37,620 nucleotides of DNA from Paenibacillus alginolyticus DSM 5050 = NBRC 15375 (GCF_000422905.1 NZ_AUGY01000081.1:1-37620); one strand, 5' to 3'; numbered from the stretch's first letter, positions 1 through 8,662 are shown. A program made the numbers and translations. The notes: generated from the letters alone by a model not told the origin.

Positions 1-265
1 CTTTCAGGTAATCCCGTTCTTCTTCTACCGTATTGAAAATCGTGCGAGGACGTCCTGTAAGAGGTGTAGTTGTCTTCTCTGATCGTACCTTAAAGGCCTC
101 TCCGTTAAGCCATTTCTTCACCCATACCTTCAATTGAGTACAGTTTCTAATGTCTAACTTTTCAGCTACCCTTCTATAGCTGGATGATCCCTTCATGTAT
201 TCCTGAACGGCAGCTAACTTAAATTCCTCCGTATACTGATTAAATGTTTGTCCTTTTTTAGCCAT
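1..265 (-). CDS. IS3-family transposase OrfA (HTH protein), partial
   Basis: This is the first open frame of the IS, starting with ATG at 265 after a GGAGGGG ribosome site and running off the window after 88 codons. It begins MAKKGQTFNQYTEEFKLAAV and continues with a helix-turn-helix of the type that reads IS ends (SYRRVAEKLDI, then a W-V-K-K-W stretch). This is typical of IS150-group OrfA. In IS3 elements OrfA is normally joined to the DDE-domain OrfB by a -1 frameshift, but OrfB is not in the window. The sequence is identical to the right-hand copy. The family call is firm. The subgroup is inferred from the N-terminus only. Confidence 0.85.
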   Translation of the reverse strand, partial: MAKKGQTFNQYTEEFKLAAVQEYMKGSSSYRRVAEKLDIRNCTQLKVWVKKWLNGEAFKVRSEKTTTPLTGRPRTIFNTVEEERDYLK

Positions 266-295
266 AGAAATATCCCCTCCAAGTTGTACTCATTT

Positions 296-313
296 CCTTA
301 TGGTACCATAAGG
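296..313. promoter_or_regulatory. 18-bp perfect palindrome in the IS leader
   Basis: CCTTATGGTACCATAAGG is perfectly self-complementary and lies about 30 bases before the OrfA start. On the plus strand it is followed by eight Ts, so it could act as a terminator for transcripts leaving the element. On the transposase strand it could form a hairpin near the ribosome site and damp translation of impinging transcripts, a known strategy of IS elements. The right copy carries the same palindrome at 37308-37325. Confidence 0.6.
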
Positions 314-451
314 TTTTTTTTGAGTGTCTACTTAAAGGGGATATTACCACCCTCGGGTTTTTCTGTTTTTATGAGGAGTTGTTGCCTTTCAGTTTCCCCA
401 GGTTAATGCCTAAGTTGGATTTATCCTCGGCCAAATGCTTGATCAAGGAGG

Positions 452-637
452 ATTGTTGTATTTTGTACAACAATCGGCTGACTATTCCGCATTATCCCGG
501 CGATTGTTGTAGAGAATACAACATTTTCTCCCAAAAGCAGCTCTATTTGATGAAATCAAGCTAAATTGTTGCACAAAATACAACAACTACTTGCTTGGTG
601 AAAAGAAATCCCCGAAATTGTTGTACGTTGTACAACT
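452..637. repeat. Array of four ATTGTTGTA/TACAACAAT palindromes
   Basis: Four imperfect palindromes of about 22 bp occur at 452-474, 503-524, 565-586 and 617-637. Each has a TTGTTGTA-like left arm and a TACAACAA-like right arm. Centre spacings are about 51, 62 and 52 bp. The same family with the same spacing recurs at 16978-17165. The rest of the gene-free stretch 351-716 is AT-rich, and I see no supported gene in it. Short frames here run through the palindromes and are not convincing. Confidence 0.85.
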
Positions 638-716
638 TTAGCCCATTTAACGCAAAAAAGACCGACACACTGAAAACAAAATCACTCACCGAGTGTGAAT
701 TCATATATCCAGGAGC

Positions 717-754
717 TCAAAAAACAAACCCCGAGGCCGCCCTCGAGGTTTGTT
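717..754 (-). terminator. Rho-independent terminator of the secreted repeat protein gene
   Basis: On the minus strand a 14-bp stem (AACAAACCTCGAGG pairing with CCTCGGGGTTTGTT, one G-T pair) is followed by a T run. It lies 13 bases beyond the stop codon at 767. Confidence 0.9.
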
Positions 755-766
755 ACTATCTCAAAC

Positions 767-1510
767 CTACTTCTGGGCCTGCTTCGCCCATTTCGCCTTC
801 ATAACACTTTCTATTTCAGCAAATACCTGCTCGGTGGTCTTACCTTCCGTGGAGATACCTAATTTAGCGGCTTTTTTATTCACGGCTTCAGCCCTTTTGC
901 CTTCTTTACTCGCCTTTAAAGCAGCGTGTAGTTCTTTGGCTGTCTTGCCTTCTGTTGCAATACCTGCTTTTGTTGCTTGTTCCTGCAGTTTCGCTAAAGC
1001 GGCCGCTTGCAGCTCTGTTCTAATCTCTTTACTTGTTTTTCCATCGGTGGTAACACCGAGCTTCGCCGCTTGTTCCTGCAGTTTCGTTAAAGCTGCCGCT
1101 TTGAGCGCTGCTCTTAGCTCTTTATTCGTTTTCCCATCTGCACTAATACCTAGCTTGGTTGCCTTCTCTTTCAGCTTCACTTGAACAGCCGCTTCAATAT
1201 CAGCTTTCAATTGCTCCGCTGTTTTGCCGTCTGTGCTAATCCCCAGCTTCGCTGCCGCTTTGTTCAATTGTTCTGTATGTTTGGCCGCACTTAAAGCTTT
1301 AAGCTCCGCTTTGATCTGCTCACTCGTTTTACCTTCTGTCGATATGCCAAAAATTTGCGCTTTATCCAGAAGCAGTTGTTTGACTGGTTTAGTGGACTTG
1401 CTTGTTGGCACTGCAGTAGCAGTCCCCTGTGTGTCCTCAGCAAAAGCAGCCATCGGAACAGACAATACAATCGCACCCACCAACGCAAGGCCTGTTAATT
1501 TTTTCAACAT
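767..1510 (-). CDS. Secreted six-repeat helical protein
   Basis: This 247-residue protein has a clear signal peptide (MLKKLTGLALVGAIVLSVPM, cleavage near AFA-ED) and no other membrane segment. After a Thr/Ser/Lys-rich linker, six tandem units of about 31-36 residues fill the chain. Each is built as K-x-x-K-L-G-I-S/T-T-E/D-G-K-T followed by an amphipathic helix rich in Ala, Lys and Glu. Units begin near residues 50, 87, 119, 150, 181 and 216. Such units probably fold as helix pairs, so the protein may bind the wall or a polymer. It lies 68 bases downstream of a sensor kinase gene and is probably an output of that system. I recognise no named family; the exported repeat architecture is certain and the function unknown. 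Confidence 0.85.
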   Translation of the reverse strand: MLKKLTGLALVGAIVLSVPMAAFAEDTQGTATAVPTSKSTKPVKQLLLDKAQIFGISTEGKTSEQIKAELKALSAAKHTEQLNKAAAKLGISTDGKTAEQLKADIEAAVQVKLKEKATKLGISADGKTNKELRAALKAAALTKLQEQAAKLGVTTDGKTSKEIRTELQAAALAKLQEQATKAGIATEGKTAKELHAALKASKEGKRAEAVNKKAAKLGISTEGKTTEQVFAEIESVMKAKWAKQAQK

Positions 1511-1578
1511 AAGTATCGCTCCTCGATTCGTTTATGGTTATGTTTACCTTACGAACCCTATCTTACCGAAGAGTTATG

Positions 1579-2991
1579 TCATAAGTTTGTCATGCTGCGA
1601 AGCATTGGCGACTGCAAAAATATTTTAAATACCGTACCCATTTGAAGTTGAGATTCCACTCGAATGGTACCGCCATGAGCTTCTACGATGTGTTTACTGA
1701 TGGGCAAACCGAGGCCAGCACCGGAACGATAGCGGCTTTCATCCGTTTTATAGAAACGATCGAATAGATGCGGCAGTTTCTCTGGTGCGATACCCAGGCC
1801 GTTATCCCACACTTCGATCCAGCGCTCATTTTTAACTACTTTTACTCGAATACCCGCCGATGACCCCTCAGGAATATGGTTGATGGCATTGTCCAGCAAA
1901 TTGATAAATACCTGTCTCAACCGGTCAGCATCCGCATAAACCAAGTACGGCCCCTCTGCCTCCGAGCTCAGCTCGATCTGCTTTGCTTTGGCTTTCATCT
2001 TGAGTTGGGTAACCACCAGCCCTATTAAGTCAGGTACATCGACATCCTGGAGGTTTAATTTGACCTGCTTCTCCTCAAAAGACGACAGCTCCATCAAATC
2101 ATCAACCAAATGGCTCAGTCGAAGGGTCTCCTGAAGAGAAACTTGGATGAATTCCTTCGCATCCTCAGGCTCAACAACGCCATCCGTTATCCCTTGCAGG
2201 GAAGCTCGAATGGTCGTCAACGGCGTCCGCAGCTCATGGGAAATTTCGGATAGGAATCGCTTGCGTCCCTCTTCTACCTTCTGCAATTTACCGGCCATGC
2301 GATTCAGAGATCCTGACAGTGAAGCGATTTCGTCCTTGCCTCTAACGGGTACCCTTCCGCTGAAATCTCCCATGGCCAAAGCCTCTGCGGTTTTACTCAT
2401 GAGCTGAATCGGCTTCATGAAATGTCTTGAAACGAAGTACAGAACAGCAATTGCAAGTAACGCAACCGTTAAGGCAGATACGAATATCGCTCGATTGATG
2501 CCATTGATCGTATCTTGAATATTAATAATTGGCGTATATAAGAAAATCCCGCCAATAACGCGATTCTCCTGCATCACTGGCCGCCCGACAATGAGCATAT
2601 TCACCGTACTATTTTGAGCAAAATTGCTTCGCACCGTTACTTGATTACCCGACAGCACTTTATCCACCCATTCCTTACGTGCTGGAGTCTCGCCCACCGA
2701 CTGAATCTTATCCAGATTTGCTCTTGGATGCTTGATAACGGCAACGTGGACGTTCGACGTTTTCTCAATGGCGCTAATCTGCTTACGGAAATCCTTCAGT
2801 TGGGTCGTGTTATCGAACAAACCTTTCGCCAGTTCGTCAACCTGTTCCACCTTCTCGAGCAGGAGCTTCTCGCTGCGTTCATAAGTCTTCTGTTTCATCG
2901 TATATCCAATGGTTCCTGAAATGGCAAGAATGGACACAACCGTAATCGAAATATAAATAAATAATAGCTTGCGGTAAAAAGAGTTTAGCAT
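1579..2991 (-). CDS. Membrane sensor histidine kinase
   Basis: This is a 470-residue two-component sensor. A first membrane helix spans about residues 9-31, followed by an external sensing region of about 135 residues and a second helix near 167-189. Then come a HAMP linker, a HisKA domain with the phosphorylated histidine H252 in SEISHELRTPL, and a HATPase domain with the N box (INLLDNAINH), G1 box (DNGLGI) and G2 box (GAGLGLPISKHIVEAHGG). It overlaps the regulator gene by 7 bases, so the two are translationally coupled. External sensor domains of this size in Bacillales often monitor envelope or secretion stress, but the signal cannot be read from the sequence. Confidence 0.93.
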   Translation of the reverse strand: MLNSFYRKLLFIYISITVVSILAISGTIGYTMKQKTYERSEKLLLEKVEQVDELAKGLFDNTTQLKDFRKQISAIEKTSNVHVAVIKHPRANLDKIQSVGETPARKEWVDKVLSGNQVTVRSNFAQNSTVNMLIVGRPVMQENRVIGGIFLYTPIINIQDTINGINRAIFVSALTVALLAIAVLYFVSRHFMKPIQLMSKTAEALAMGDFSGRVPVRGKDEIASLSGSLNRMAGKLQKVEEGRKRFLSEISHELRTPLTTIRASLQGITDGVVEPEDAKEFIQVSLQETLRLSHLVDDLMELSSFEEKQVKLNLQDVDVPDLIGLVVTQLKMKAKAKQIELSSEAEGPYLVYADADRLRQVFINLLDNAINHIPEGSSAGIRVKVVKNERWIEVWDNGLGIAPEKLPHLFDRFYKTDESRYRSGAGLGLPISKHIVEAHGGTIRVESQLQMGTVFKIFLQSPMLRSMTNL

Positions 2992-3689
2992 GCTCCGGGC
3001 CCCTCAAACTTATACCCGACGCCCCATACGGTACGGATGCTCCAGTCCTCTTTCCTCTCCGTCAAAGCAGAAAGCTTTTGTCTCAAACGTTTAATATATA
3101 AATCCACGACTCGGTCTTCACCCTCGAAATCCCAGCCCCATATCTTGGCGATCAGGTCCTCACGGGTAAATACTTGATTCGGGTTTCGCACGAAAAACAG
3201 CAGCAGCTCATACTCCTTCTTGGGTAAAGCAACAAACTGCCCTTCTACAGTCACATCATGAGACAAGCTATCCACTCTCAAGCTGCCAACTTCATATAGA
3301 TGAGCAGGCGCAGCAGCTTCTGTGCGGAGCAGCGTCCTGCGGAGAATCGTGGTCACACGAGCAACCAGTTCATTCGGATCAAAGGGCTTCACCAGATAAT
3401 CATCGGCACCCATCTGTAAACCTTCAATTCGCTCATCCACGTGACCTCTTGCCGTCAGCATGAGGATCGGCACATCACTCTTCGCACGAATTTTCTGGCA
3501 GACCTCCCAGCCATCGCGTTTGGGCATCATAATATCGAGTACAATGAAGTCTGGCTGCAGCTCATCGAAACGGGTTAGCGCCTGCTCACCGTCATTTGCG
3601 GTTACCACCCTATAGCCGTTTTTTTCCAAATACAACTTCGTAATTCGGCAAATATTAATATCATCATCTACCACCAAAACGGTTGTCAC
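2985..3689 (-). CDS. OmpR/PhoB-family response regulator
   Basis: This 234-residue regulator has a receiver domain with acidic pocket DDD (8-10), phospho-acceptor D52 in IVLDIMMPK, switch Thr in LMLTARG and K in VKPFDP. It ends in a winged-helix DNA-binding domain (EYELLLFFVRNPNQVFTRED, then VVDLYIKRLRQKL). The start is GTG at 3689, with AAGGAGAG about eight bases upstream. It is first in a gene set with the kinase and probably the secreted repeat protein. It is diverged from the SDR gene at 3941, leaving a 250-base spacer that must hold both promoters. Confidence 0.93.
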   Translation of the reverse strand: MTTVLVVDDDINICRITKLYLEKNGYRVVTANDGEQALTRFDELQPDFIVLDIMMPKRDGWEVCQKIRAKSDVPILMLTARGHVDERIEGLQMGADDYLVKPFDPNELVARVTTILRRTLLRTEAAAPAHLYEVGSLRVDSLSHDVTVEGQFVALPKKEYELLLFFVRNPNQVFTREDLIAKIWGWDFEGEDRVVDLYIKRLRQKLSALTERKEDWSIRTVWGVGYKFEGPGAC

Positions 3690-3828
3690 GCGGCACTCTC
3701 CTTAAAAAATAGGAATATATCATTCATATTACTGGATATTTGTGAACAAAATATATTTTCTCCAAAGAACTGAAAAAAAAGCTCCACCATGTCCATTCGT
3801 TTAACTTATTTTACATGTTGTATAAAAC

Positions 3829-3858
3829 TTCACATATTAGATGCTTATGTTGTATAAT
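3829..3858 (+). promoter_or_regulatory. Putative sigma-A promoter of the SDR gene
   Basis: TTCACA at 3829-3834 and a perfect TATAAT at 3853-3858 are 18 bases apart, about 80 bases upstream of the SDR start. The -10 is strong and the -35 is moderate. Confidence 0.5.
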
Positions 3859-3940
3859 ACAAATACGTACTCGACTTAACTGCATGTGGGTACGCAGCGG
3901 CTTATCATTCTAATTTTATTCAAGAAAGGTCTGATATAAG

Positions 3941-4687
3941 ATGGGACGTTTAAGTGGAAAAGTAGCTATTATTACAGGAGCTGCATTAGGCATGGGGGCT
4001 GCGGAAGCGAAGCTTTTTGCCCAAGAAGGCGCTAAAGTGATTGGAACAGACATTAAGGACGACGAACTGCAGGAAGTCATTCGTGAAATCAACGAAAGCG
4101 GTGGCGAAGCCATCGGTTTCAAACATAATGTCGCTTCGGAAGAAGAGTGGAAGCAGATCGTGCAAGAAACGGTCAACCGGTTCGGCAAAGTGGACATTCT
4201 TGTAAACAACGCGGGTATTTCATCGACGAAAACGATCGCGAATATCGAGATGAGTGAGTGGAATCGCGTGATGGACATCAATTTGTCGGGTTGTGTGCTG
4301 GGGATGAAATATGTTTTCCCCGAAATGCAAAAAGCCGGCGCAGGTTCTGTCATCAACATTTCCTCCATCGGCGGTATCGTAGGTATGGCAGGGTCAAGCC
4401 CCTATACAGCAGCGAAAGGTGCCCTGCGCGCCTTATCGAAATCCGCCGCGGTTGAATACGCGAAACAGAACATTCGCGTCAACTCTGTTCACCCGGGCAT
4501 TATCGTAACACCAATGACGGAGCCGTCCATGAAGGATGCTATGCCTTACTACAAAACGTTCACGCAGCTCCCTTACTTCGGTAAACCTGAAGATGTGGCG
4601 TACGGCGTTCTATTCCTCGCTTCCGATGAATCTCGCTTTATGACTGGCTCGGAGCTTGTTATCGATGGCGGTTGGACTGCTTTGTAA
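3941..4687 (+). CDS. Short-chain dehydrogenase/reductase (classical SDR)
   Basis: This 248-residue NAD(P)-dependent oxidoreductase has the Rossmann glycine motif TGAALGMG (12-19), NNAG (89-92), catalytic Ser near 141-142, and Tyr155 with Lys159 (YTAAK). It ends with the usual MTGSELVIDGGWTAL. Asp37 after the second beta strand (IGTDIKD) suggests NAD rather than NADP as cofactor. The chain resembles cyclopentanol or hydroxysteroid-type dehydrogenases, but the substrate cannot be assigned. It faces a TetR-type regulator gene across a shared terminator hairpin. That regulator is a plausible but unproven partner. Confidence 0.9.
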   Translation: MGRLSGKVAIITGAALGMGAAEAKLFAQEGAKVIGTDIKDDELQEVIREINESGGEAIGFKHNVASEEEWKQIVQETVNRFGKVDILVNNAGISSTKTIANIEMSEWNRVMDINLSGCVLGMKYVFPEMQKAGAGSVINISSIGGIVGMAGSSPYTAAKGALRALSKSAAVEYAKQNIRVNSVHPGIIVTPMTEPSMKDAMPYYKTFTQLPYFGKPEDVAYGVLFLASDESRFMTGSELVIDGGWTAL

Positions 4688-4713
4688 TTACTTGATGAGC
4701 TCTTCACCAAAGA

Positions 4714-4754
4714 AACCGCTCCATTTATGAATGTCATAAATGAAGCGGTTTTTT
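4714..4754 (+). terminator. Terminator between the convergent SDR and tetR genes
   Basis: A 17-bp near-perfect stem (AACCGCTCCATTTATGA pairing with TCATAAATGAAGCGGTT) is followed by TTTTTT on the plus strand. The minus strand has a weaker TTTCTTT tail, so it may work in both directions. Confidence 0.9.
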
Positions 4755-4763
4755 GATTTCGGT

Positions 4764-5384
4764 TCATATTCGGCTTTTTCTTTCGGGAATGTGCTTGTAA
4801 GGGCCTCGAATCGAAAGGTTCATCAGATGTGCAGCAATCTCTTCTTCCGAATAGGGCATATTGTTCGCAACCCACCAAATAATGACCTCAAGAAAAGCGG
4901 ACTCAACGTATTTGACGACGATTTCCCTTGTAGCTGTTAAATTGCGGTCATCCGGTTCTGTGAAATCCACGCCTTTGGAGATGAACTCATGAATGACCTC
5001 CAGTAACGCGGAAGCGAAATACGGCACTCGATTTCTCACCAATAGTGCATAGTAGAGGTTGAAATTTTCGGCAATTTGATGAAACAATCGAACAAAGCTA
5101 GGATGCGCCTTACCACTCAGCATATCGAATTCTTCTGGATCACTACCTTCGGAGACAAGTAAATGCTCTCTAAGATCTTCCAAAATCTCATTCATATACT
5201 GCTGGACGAAAGCCTGCTTATCATCAAAATGCAAATAGAACGTCGCTCGCTTGACCGTTGCGCGTTCTGAAATATCCTGCACGGTAATTTGTTCAAAATC
5301 CCGTTCTTCCATTAATTCAATCAACGCTCTTCTGAGAAGTTGATGCGTACGCACGACGCGGGGATCCATTTTTTTAACTTTCAT
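4764..5384 (-). CDS. TetR/AcrR-family transcriptional regulator
   Basis: This 206-residue protein has an N-terminal TetR helix-turn-helix: VRTHQLLRRALIELMEER, then ITVQDISERATVKRATFYLHF with the recognition helix and the conserved F/Y-x-x-F end. Residues 60-200 form a helical ligand-binding and dimer domain of the kind found in short TetR repressors. The start at 5384 has an AAGGATC ribosome site. A second Met at residue 6 is possible. It converges on the SDR gene. No clear operator palindrome was found in the short upstream region. The ligand is unknown. Confidence 0.88.
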   Translation of the reverse strand: MKVKKMDPRVVRTHQLLRRALIELMEERDFEQITVQDISERATVKRATFYLHFDDKQAFVQQYMNEILEDLREHLLVSEGSDPEEFDMLSGKAHPSFVRLFHQIAENFNLYYALLVRNRVPYFASALLEVIHEFISKGVDFTEPDDRNLTATREIVVKYVESAFLEVIIWWVANNMPYSEEEIAAHLMNLSIRGPYKHIPERKSRI

Positions 5385-5465
5385 TTTATTGATCCTTATC
5401 TATAAAAAAGTATGGATATTCAAAGAGACCCTATCGCTCTCATTATACCAGAGGTTCCTACACAA

Positions 5466-5493
5466 CAAAAAATCCTAGCTTTCACTAGGATTT
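5466..5493 (-). terminator. Rho-independent terminator downstream of glnS
   Basis: On the minus strand AAATCCTAG pairs with CTAGGATTT around a TGAAAG loop and runs into TTTTTTG. A second hairpin without a T run (TGGACTC pairing with GAGTCCA, 5510-5527) sits between it and the glnS stop. Confidence 0.85.
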
Positions 5494-5530
5494 CCTGTCA
5501 ATCTTTATATGGACTCATTCGAGTCCAATC

Positions 5531-7195
5531 TTACACTTCAAATGAGCTTTTCAGCGAGACAATCAGGTTAAACACCAGTCGGTCGCTTGTTGTATGTTTC
5601 GGATCTACGTTGAAATAGCCGTGGCGGAAAAATTGGAACTTATCATGCGGCTGCGCTTGCTTCATATTATCTTCCACGAAACCTTGGATAATTTGCAGCG
5701 AGTTCGGATTCAAGTTCTCCAAGAACGAAGCATCCTCGTTTTCTTCGTTATCGAGAATCAACGGCTCATACAGGCGGAACTCCGCAGGTATAGCACTCTT
5801 CGCATCTACCCAGTGGATCGTTCCTTTGACTTTACGGCCGGTAAAGCCGCTGCCGCTTTTCGTTTCCACGTCATAGGTGCAGTGAAGTTCAACCACTTTG
5901 CCGTTCTCATCTTTGATGAAATCATTGCACTTGATGAAGTAGGCGTTTTTCAACCGCACTTCGTTGCCGGGAAATAAGCGGAAATATTTGTTCGGCGGAT
6001 TTTCCATGAAATCGTCTTGCTCGATGTAGATCTCGCGGGAGAACGGAATTTGGCGAGTGCCCATTTCCGGATTCTCTGCGTTGTTCTCCATATCCAGCAT
6101 TTCGACTTGATCCTCAGGGTAGTTCGTAATTACGACTTTGAGCGGATTCAGAACGCCCATCGTACGCAGAGCCTTCAACTTCAAGTCCTCGCGGATAAAA
6201 TGATCCAGCATCTTCGAATCGACCACGCTGTAGCTGCGAGCTACGCCGATTTCGCGAGAGAAATTGCGGATCGCTTCAGCCGTAAAGCCCCTGCGGCGCA
6301 GACCGGAGATGGTGGGCATCCGCGGATCGTCCCAGCCGTCAACGGCTTTCTCGTCGACAAGCTGTTTCAGCTTTCTTTTACTCATCACCGTATTCGTCAG
6401 GTTGAGGCGTGCAAATTCATATTGTCTAGGCACATTCGGCATTTCACACTCGCGAACAACCCAATCATAGAACGGGCGTTGATCTTCGAACTCGAGCGTA
6501 CAGATGGAATGCGTTACACCTTCAATGGCATCTTCCAAAGGATGCGCGAAAGCGTACATCGGGTAGATGCACCAAGCATCTCCCGTATTATGGTGATGGG
6601 CATGCACGACACGGTAGATGATTGGATCGCGAAGGTTGATGTTCGGCGAAGACATATCGATCTTAGCACGAAGAACACGCTCTCCATCTTTGAATTCACC
6701 GGCACGCATACGCTCAAACAAATCGAGATTCTCTTCTACACTGCGTTCGCGGTAAGGACTGTTCGTGCCCGGCTGTGTAAGCGTCCCGCGGGTTTCGCGG
6801 ATTTCATCCGCTGTTTGGTTATCCACATACGCCAAACCTTTGCGTATCAACACCAATGCGCGGTTGTACATTTCCTCGAAATAATTCGAAGCAAAGAACA
6901 AGCCATCCCATTGAAAACCGAGCCATGCCACATCGGCTTTAATGGATTCCACATATTCCGTATCTTCCTTAACCGGATTCGTATCATCGAAGCGAAGGTT
7001 CGTTAACCCTTTGAATTCATCCGCAAGCTCAAAATTAAGACAGATCGACTTCGCATGTCCTATATGAAGGTAACCGTTCGGCTCCGGGGGAAATCGGGTG
7101 ATTACCTGACTGACTTTGCCTGATTTCAGATCTTCGTTTACAATGTTCTTAATGAAATTGGATGGAGTGCTTACTGTTGTACTCTTCGTTTCCAT
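5531..7195 (-). CDS. glnS: Glutaminyl-tRNA synthetase
   Basis: This 554-residue class I aminoacyl-tRNA synthetase charges tRNA-Gln with glutamine in the cytosol. It has RFPPEPNGYLHIGHAKS with the HIGH signature (residues 43-46), the LRFDDTNP segment, and the second ATP motif as VMSKRKL. The beta-barrel anticodon-binding region ends with FFRHGYFNVDPKH, matching the GlnRS C-terminus. Length equals the Escherichia coli enzyme, so it is intact. Many Firmicutes lack GlnRS and make Gln-tRNA by the GatCAB amidotransferase route, so a full glnS here implies acquisition in this lineage. It is transcribed alone and divergently from the aminopeptidase gene. Confidence 0.96.
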   Translation of the reverse strand: METKSTTVSTPSNFIKNIVNEDLKSGKVSQVITRFPPEPNGYLHIGHAKSICLNFELADEFKGLTNLRFDDTNPVKEDTEYVESIKADVAWLGFQWDGLFFASNYFEEMYNRALVLIRKGLAYVDNQTADEIRETRGTLTQPGTNSPYRERSVEENLDLFERMRAGEFKDGERVLRAKIDMSSPNINLRDPIIYRVVHAHHHNTGDAWCIYPMYAFAHPLEDAIEGVTHSICTLEFEDQRPFYDWVVRECEMPNVPRQYEFARLNLTNTVMSKRKLKQLVDEKAVDGWDDPRMPTISGLRRRGFTAEAIRNFSREIGVARSYSVVDSKMLDHFIREDLKLKALRTMGVLNPLKVVITNYPEDQVEMLDMENNAENPEMGTRQIPFSREIYIEQDDFMENPPNKYFRLFPGNEVRLKNAYFIKCNDFIKDENGKVVELHCTYDVETKSGSGFTGRKVKGTIHWVDAKSAIPAEFRLYEPLILDNEENEDASFLENLNPNSLQIIQGFVEDNMKQAQPHDKFQFFRHGYFNVDPKHTTSDRLVFNLIVSLKSSFEV

Positions 7196-7279
7196 ATTCG
7201 CCCAGCCTTTCTCCCACGGGTTAAAGTTTTATTTTCTATCATACACTAAATCTTACTAAAATATAAAGGAGCCAGCGAC

Positions 7280-8509
7280 ATGGAGACATTCGAACATTAT
7301 TTAGATAAATATGCAGAGCTTGCGATTCGTGTAGGATTAAACGTACAAAAAGACCAAACCGTCGTCATCATGACTCCGGTCACCTGCGCAGACTTCGTGC
7401 GCAAGCTAACGAAAAAGGCTTACGACGCTGGCGCCAAAGATGTCGTCATCGACTGGGACGACGATGAAGTGAAGGCGTTGCGCATCAAGCACGCCCCGGA
7501 ATCCACGCTGCGCGAGTACCCTATGTGGCGGGCAAGCGGCCTGGAAGAGATGGCGAAGGAAGGTGCAGCCTTCCTCCAAATCTACGCGCCTAACTCCGAT
7601 TTGCTCAAAGATGTAGACCCAGAGCGGATCGCAATCGCTAGCAAAACTACGGCAACTGCGCGTGAAGGGTTCTTGAAATATTTGCGCAGCAACCAGGTGA
7701 ACTGGCTGATGGTCTCCTTCCCGACAGCGGAATGGTCGGCTAAGGTATTCCCGGATTTGAGCGAAGCGGAGCGCATCAAGAAGCTGTGGGAGCAGATTTT
7801 CAAGCTTACTCGCGTGGATAAAGAAGATCCGGTTGCCGCATGGAAACAGCATATCGAGACACTGACCGAAAAACAGAACCTGCTGAACAACAAAAAGTAC
7901 AAGCAGCTTCATTTCAAAGCACCTGGTACAGATTTATACATAGAGTTAGCCCCTAAGCATCAATGGGTTGCCGCAGGGAGCGAGTCGGAGCGAGGCATTT
8001 TCTTCGTGCCGAACATCCCAACGGAAGAAGTCTTTACGATGCCTGCGCGAAATGGCACGAACGGAATCGTTCGCAGCACGTTGCCGCTGAGTTACCAAGG
8101 TTCCCTAATCGATGGCTTCAGCCTGAAATTCGAAAATGGACGAGTTGTTGAAGCGACTGCTGAGGTGGGTCAAGAAGTGTTGAATAAGATGTTGGACATG
8201 GATGAGGGCGCTCGTTACTTGGGTGAAGTGGCACTTGTGCCTCACGATTCCCCCATTTCACAGTCAGGGCTCATTTATTACAACACCTTATTCGACGAAA
8301 ATGCTTCTTGTCACGTAGCGCTCGGTAATTCATATCCGTTCACGATTGAAGGCGGAACGACGATGAGCCCCGAGGAGCTAACTCAGAATGGCTACAATAA
8401 AAGCCTAATCCACGTTGATTTCATGATCGGCGCGGCTGACATGGAGATCGATGGCATACTGGCAGATGGAAGCCGTGAAGCTTTGTTCCGCAAAGGCAAC
8501 TGGGCTTAA
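7280..8509 (+). CDS. Aminopeptidase, peptidase family M29 (AmpS/PepS type)
   Basis: This 409-residue cytosolic metallo-aminopeptidase removes N-terminal residues from peptides. Family metal ligands are all present and evenly placed: E250, E316, H345, Y352, H378 and D380 (ENASCHVALGNSYPF and LIHVDFMIG). Length fits the family (about 410). The start ATG has an AAGGAG site seven bases upstream. It has its own terminator and stands divergent from glnS with an 84-base spacer. It is complete and unremarkable apart from the repeat element that follows it. Confidence 0.94.
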   Translation: METFEHYLDKYAELAIRVGLNVQKDQTVVIMTPVTCADFVRKLTKKAYDAGAKDVVIDWDDDEVKALRIKHAPESTLREYPMWRASGLEEMAKEGAAFLQIYAPNSDLLKDVDPERIAIASKTTATAREGFLKYLRSNQVNWLMVSFPTAEWSAKVFPDLSEAERIKKLWEQIFKLTRVDKEDPVAAWKQHIETLTEKQNLLNNKKYKQLHFKAPGTDLYIELAPKHQWVAAGSESERGIFFVPNIPTEEVFTMPARNGTNGIVRSTLPLSYQGSLIDGFSLKFENGRVVEATAEVGQEVLNKMLDMDEGARYLGEVALVPHDSPISQSGLIYYNTLFDENASCHVALGNSYPFTIEGGTTMSPEELTQNGYNKSLIHVDFMIGAADMEIDGILADGSREALFRKGNWA

Positions 8510-8527
8510 TAGCAGGAAGTCATAGAA

Positions 8528-8578
8528 AGACCGCCACATCATGGAACCATTGCACTCCGTGAGATGGCGGTCTTTTTT
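8528..8578 (+). terminator. Terminator of the M29 aminopeptidase gene
   Basis: AGACCGCCA pairs with TGGCGGTCT across a loop of about 28 bases, and the stem runs straight into TTTTTT. Confidence 0.85.
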
Positions 8579-8580
8579 AA

Positions 8581-8662
8581 AGTATAAGTTTTATACTCTT
8601 GCTTCGCATCTACCTTGACAAACGCGCTCGTCCCAGTGGGACGACGGAGTCGTTTATCCTTG
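8581..8662. repeat. 82-bp dispersed repeat, copy 1 (inverted relative to copy 2)
   Basis: This segment is the reverse complement of 24414-24495 with only about two mismatches. It has two hairpins: AGTATAA-gtt-TTATACT, and a CGTCCCA/TGGGACG core whose outer arms extend to AAACG/CGTTT. It lies between two convergent genes, and its last nine bases form the 3' end of the secreted VCBS-like gene. It is small and non-coding with internal symmetry, like a REP element or a decayed MITE. Confidence 0.85.

Larger units (their letters stand above)
1..350 (-). mobile_element. IS3-family insertion sequence, 5' part (left copy)
   Basis: This is the 5' end of an insertion sequence read on the minus strand, cut by the window edge. 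Bases 1-350 are an exact reverse complement of 37271-37620, so two inverted copies bound the window. The inner end, read outward-in, begins GTGGTAATATCCCC. IS3-family tips usually start with TG, so the true tip may lie one base inside the shared block. The leader before the transposase holds an 18-bp perfect palindrome. Only the first open frame is visible. The second transposase frame and the other terminal repeat lie outside. Confidence 0.85.

Noticed and set aside
452..637. CRISPR-like array of four repeats
   Set aside because: Units are imperfect palindromes that differ from one another, spacers are of unequal length (about 28-40 bp), there is no leader, and there are no cas genes anywhere in the window.
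6017..7006. Long open frame (329 codons) on the plus strand across glnS
   Set aside because: It is fully antisense to a complete glnS, has no ribosome site and no family resemblance.
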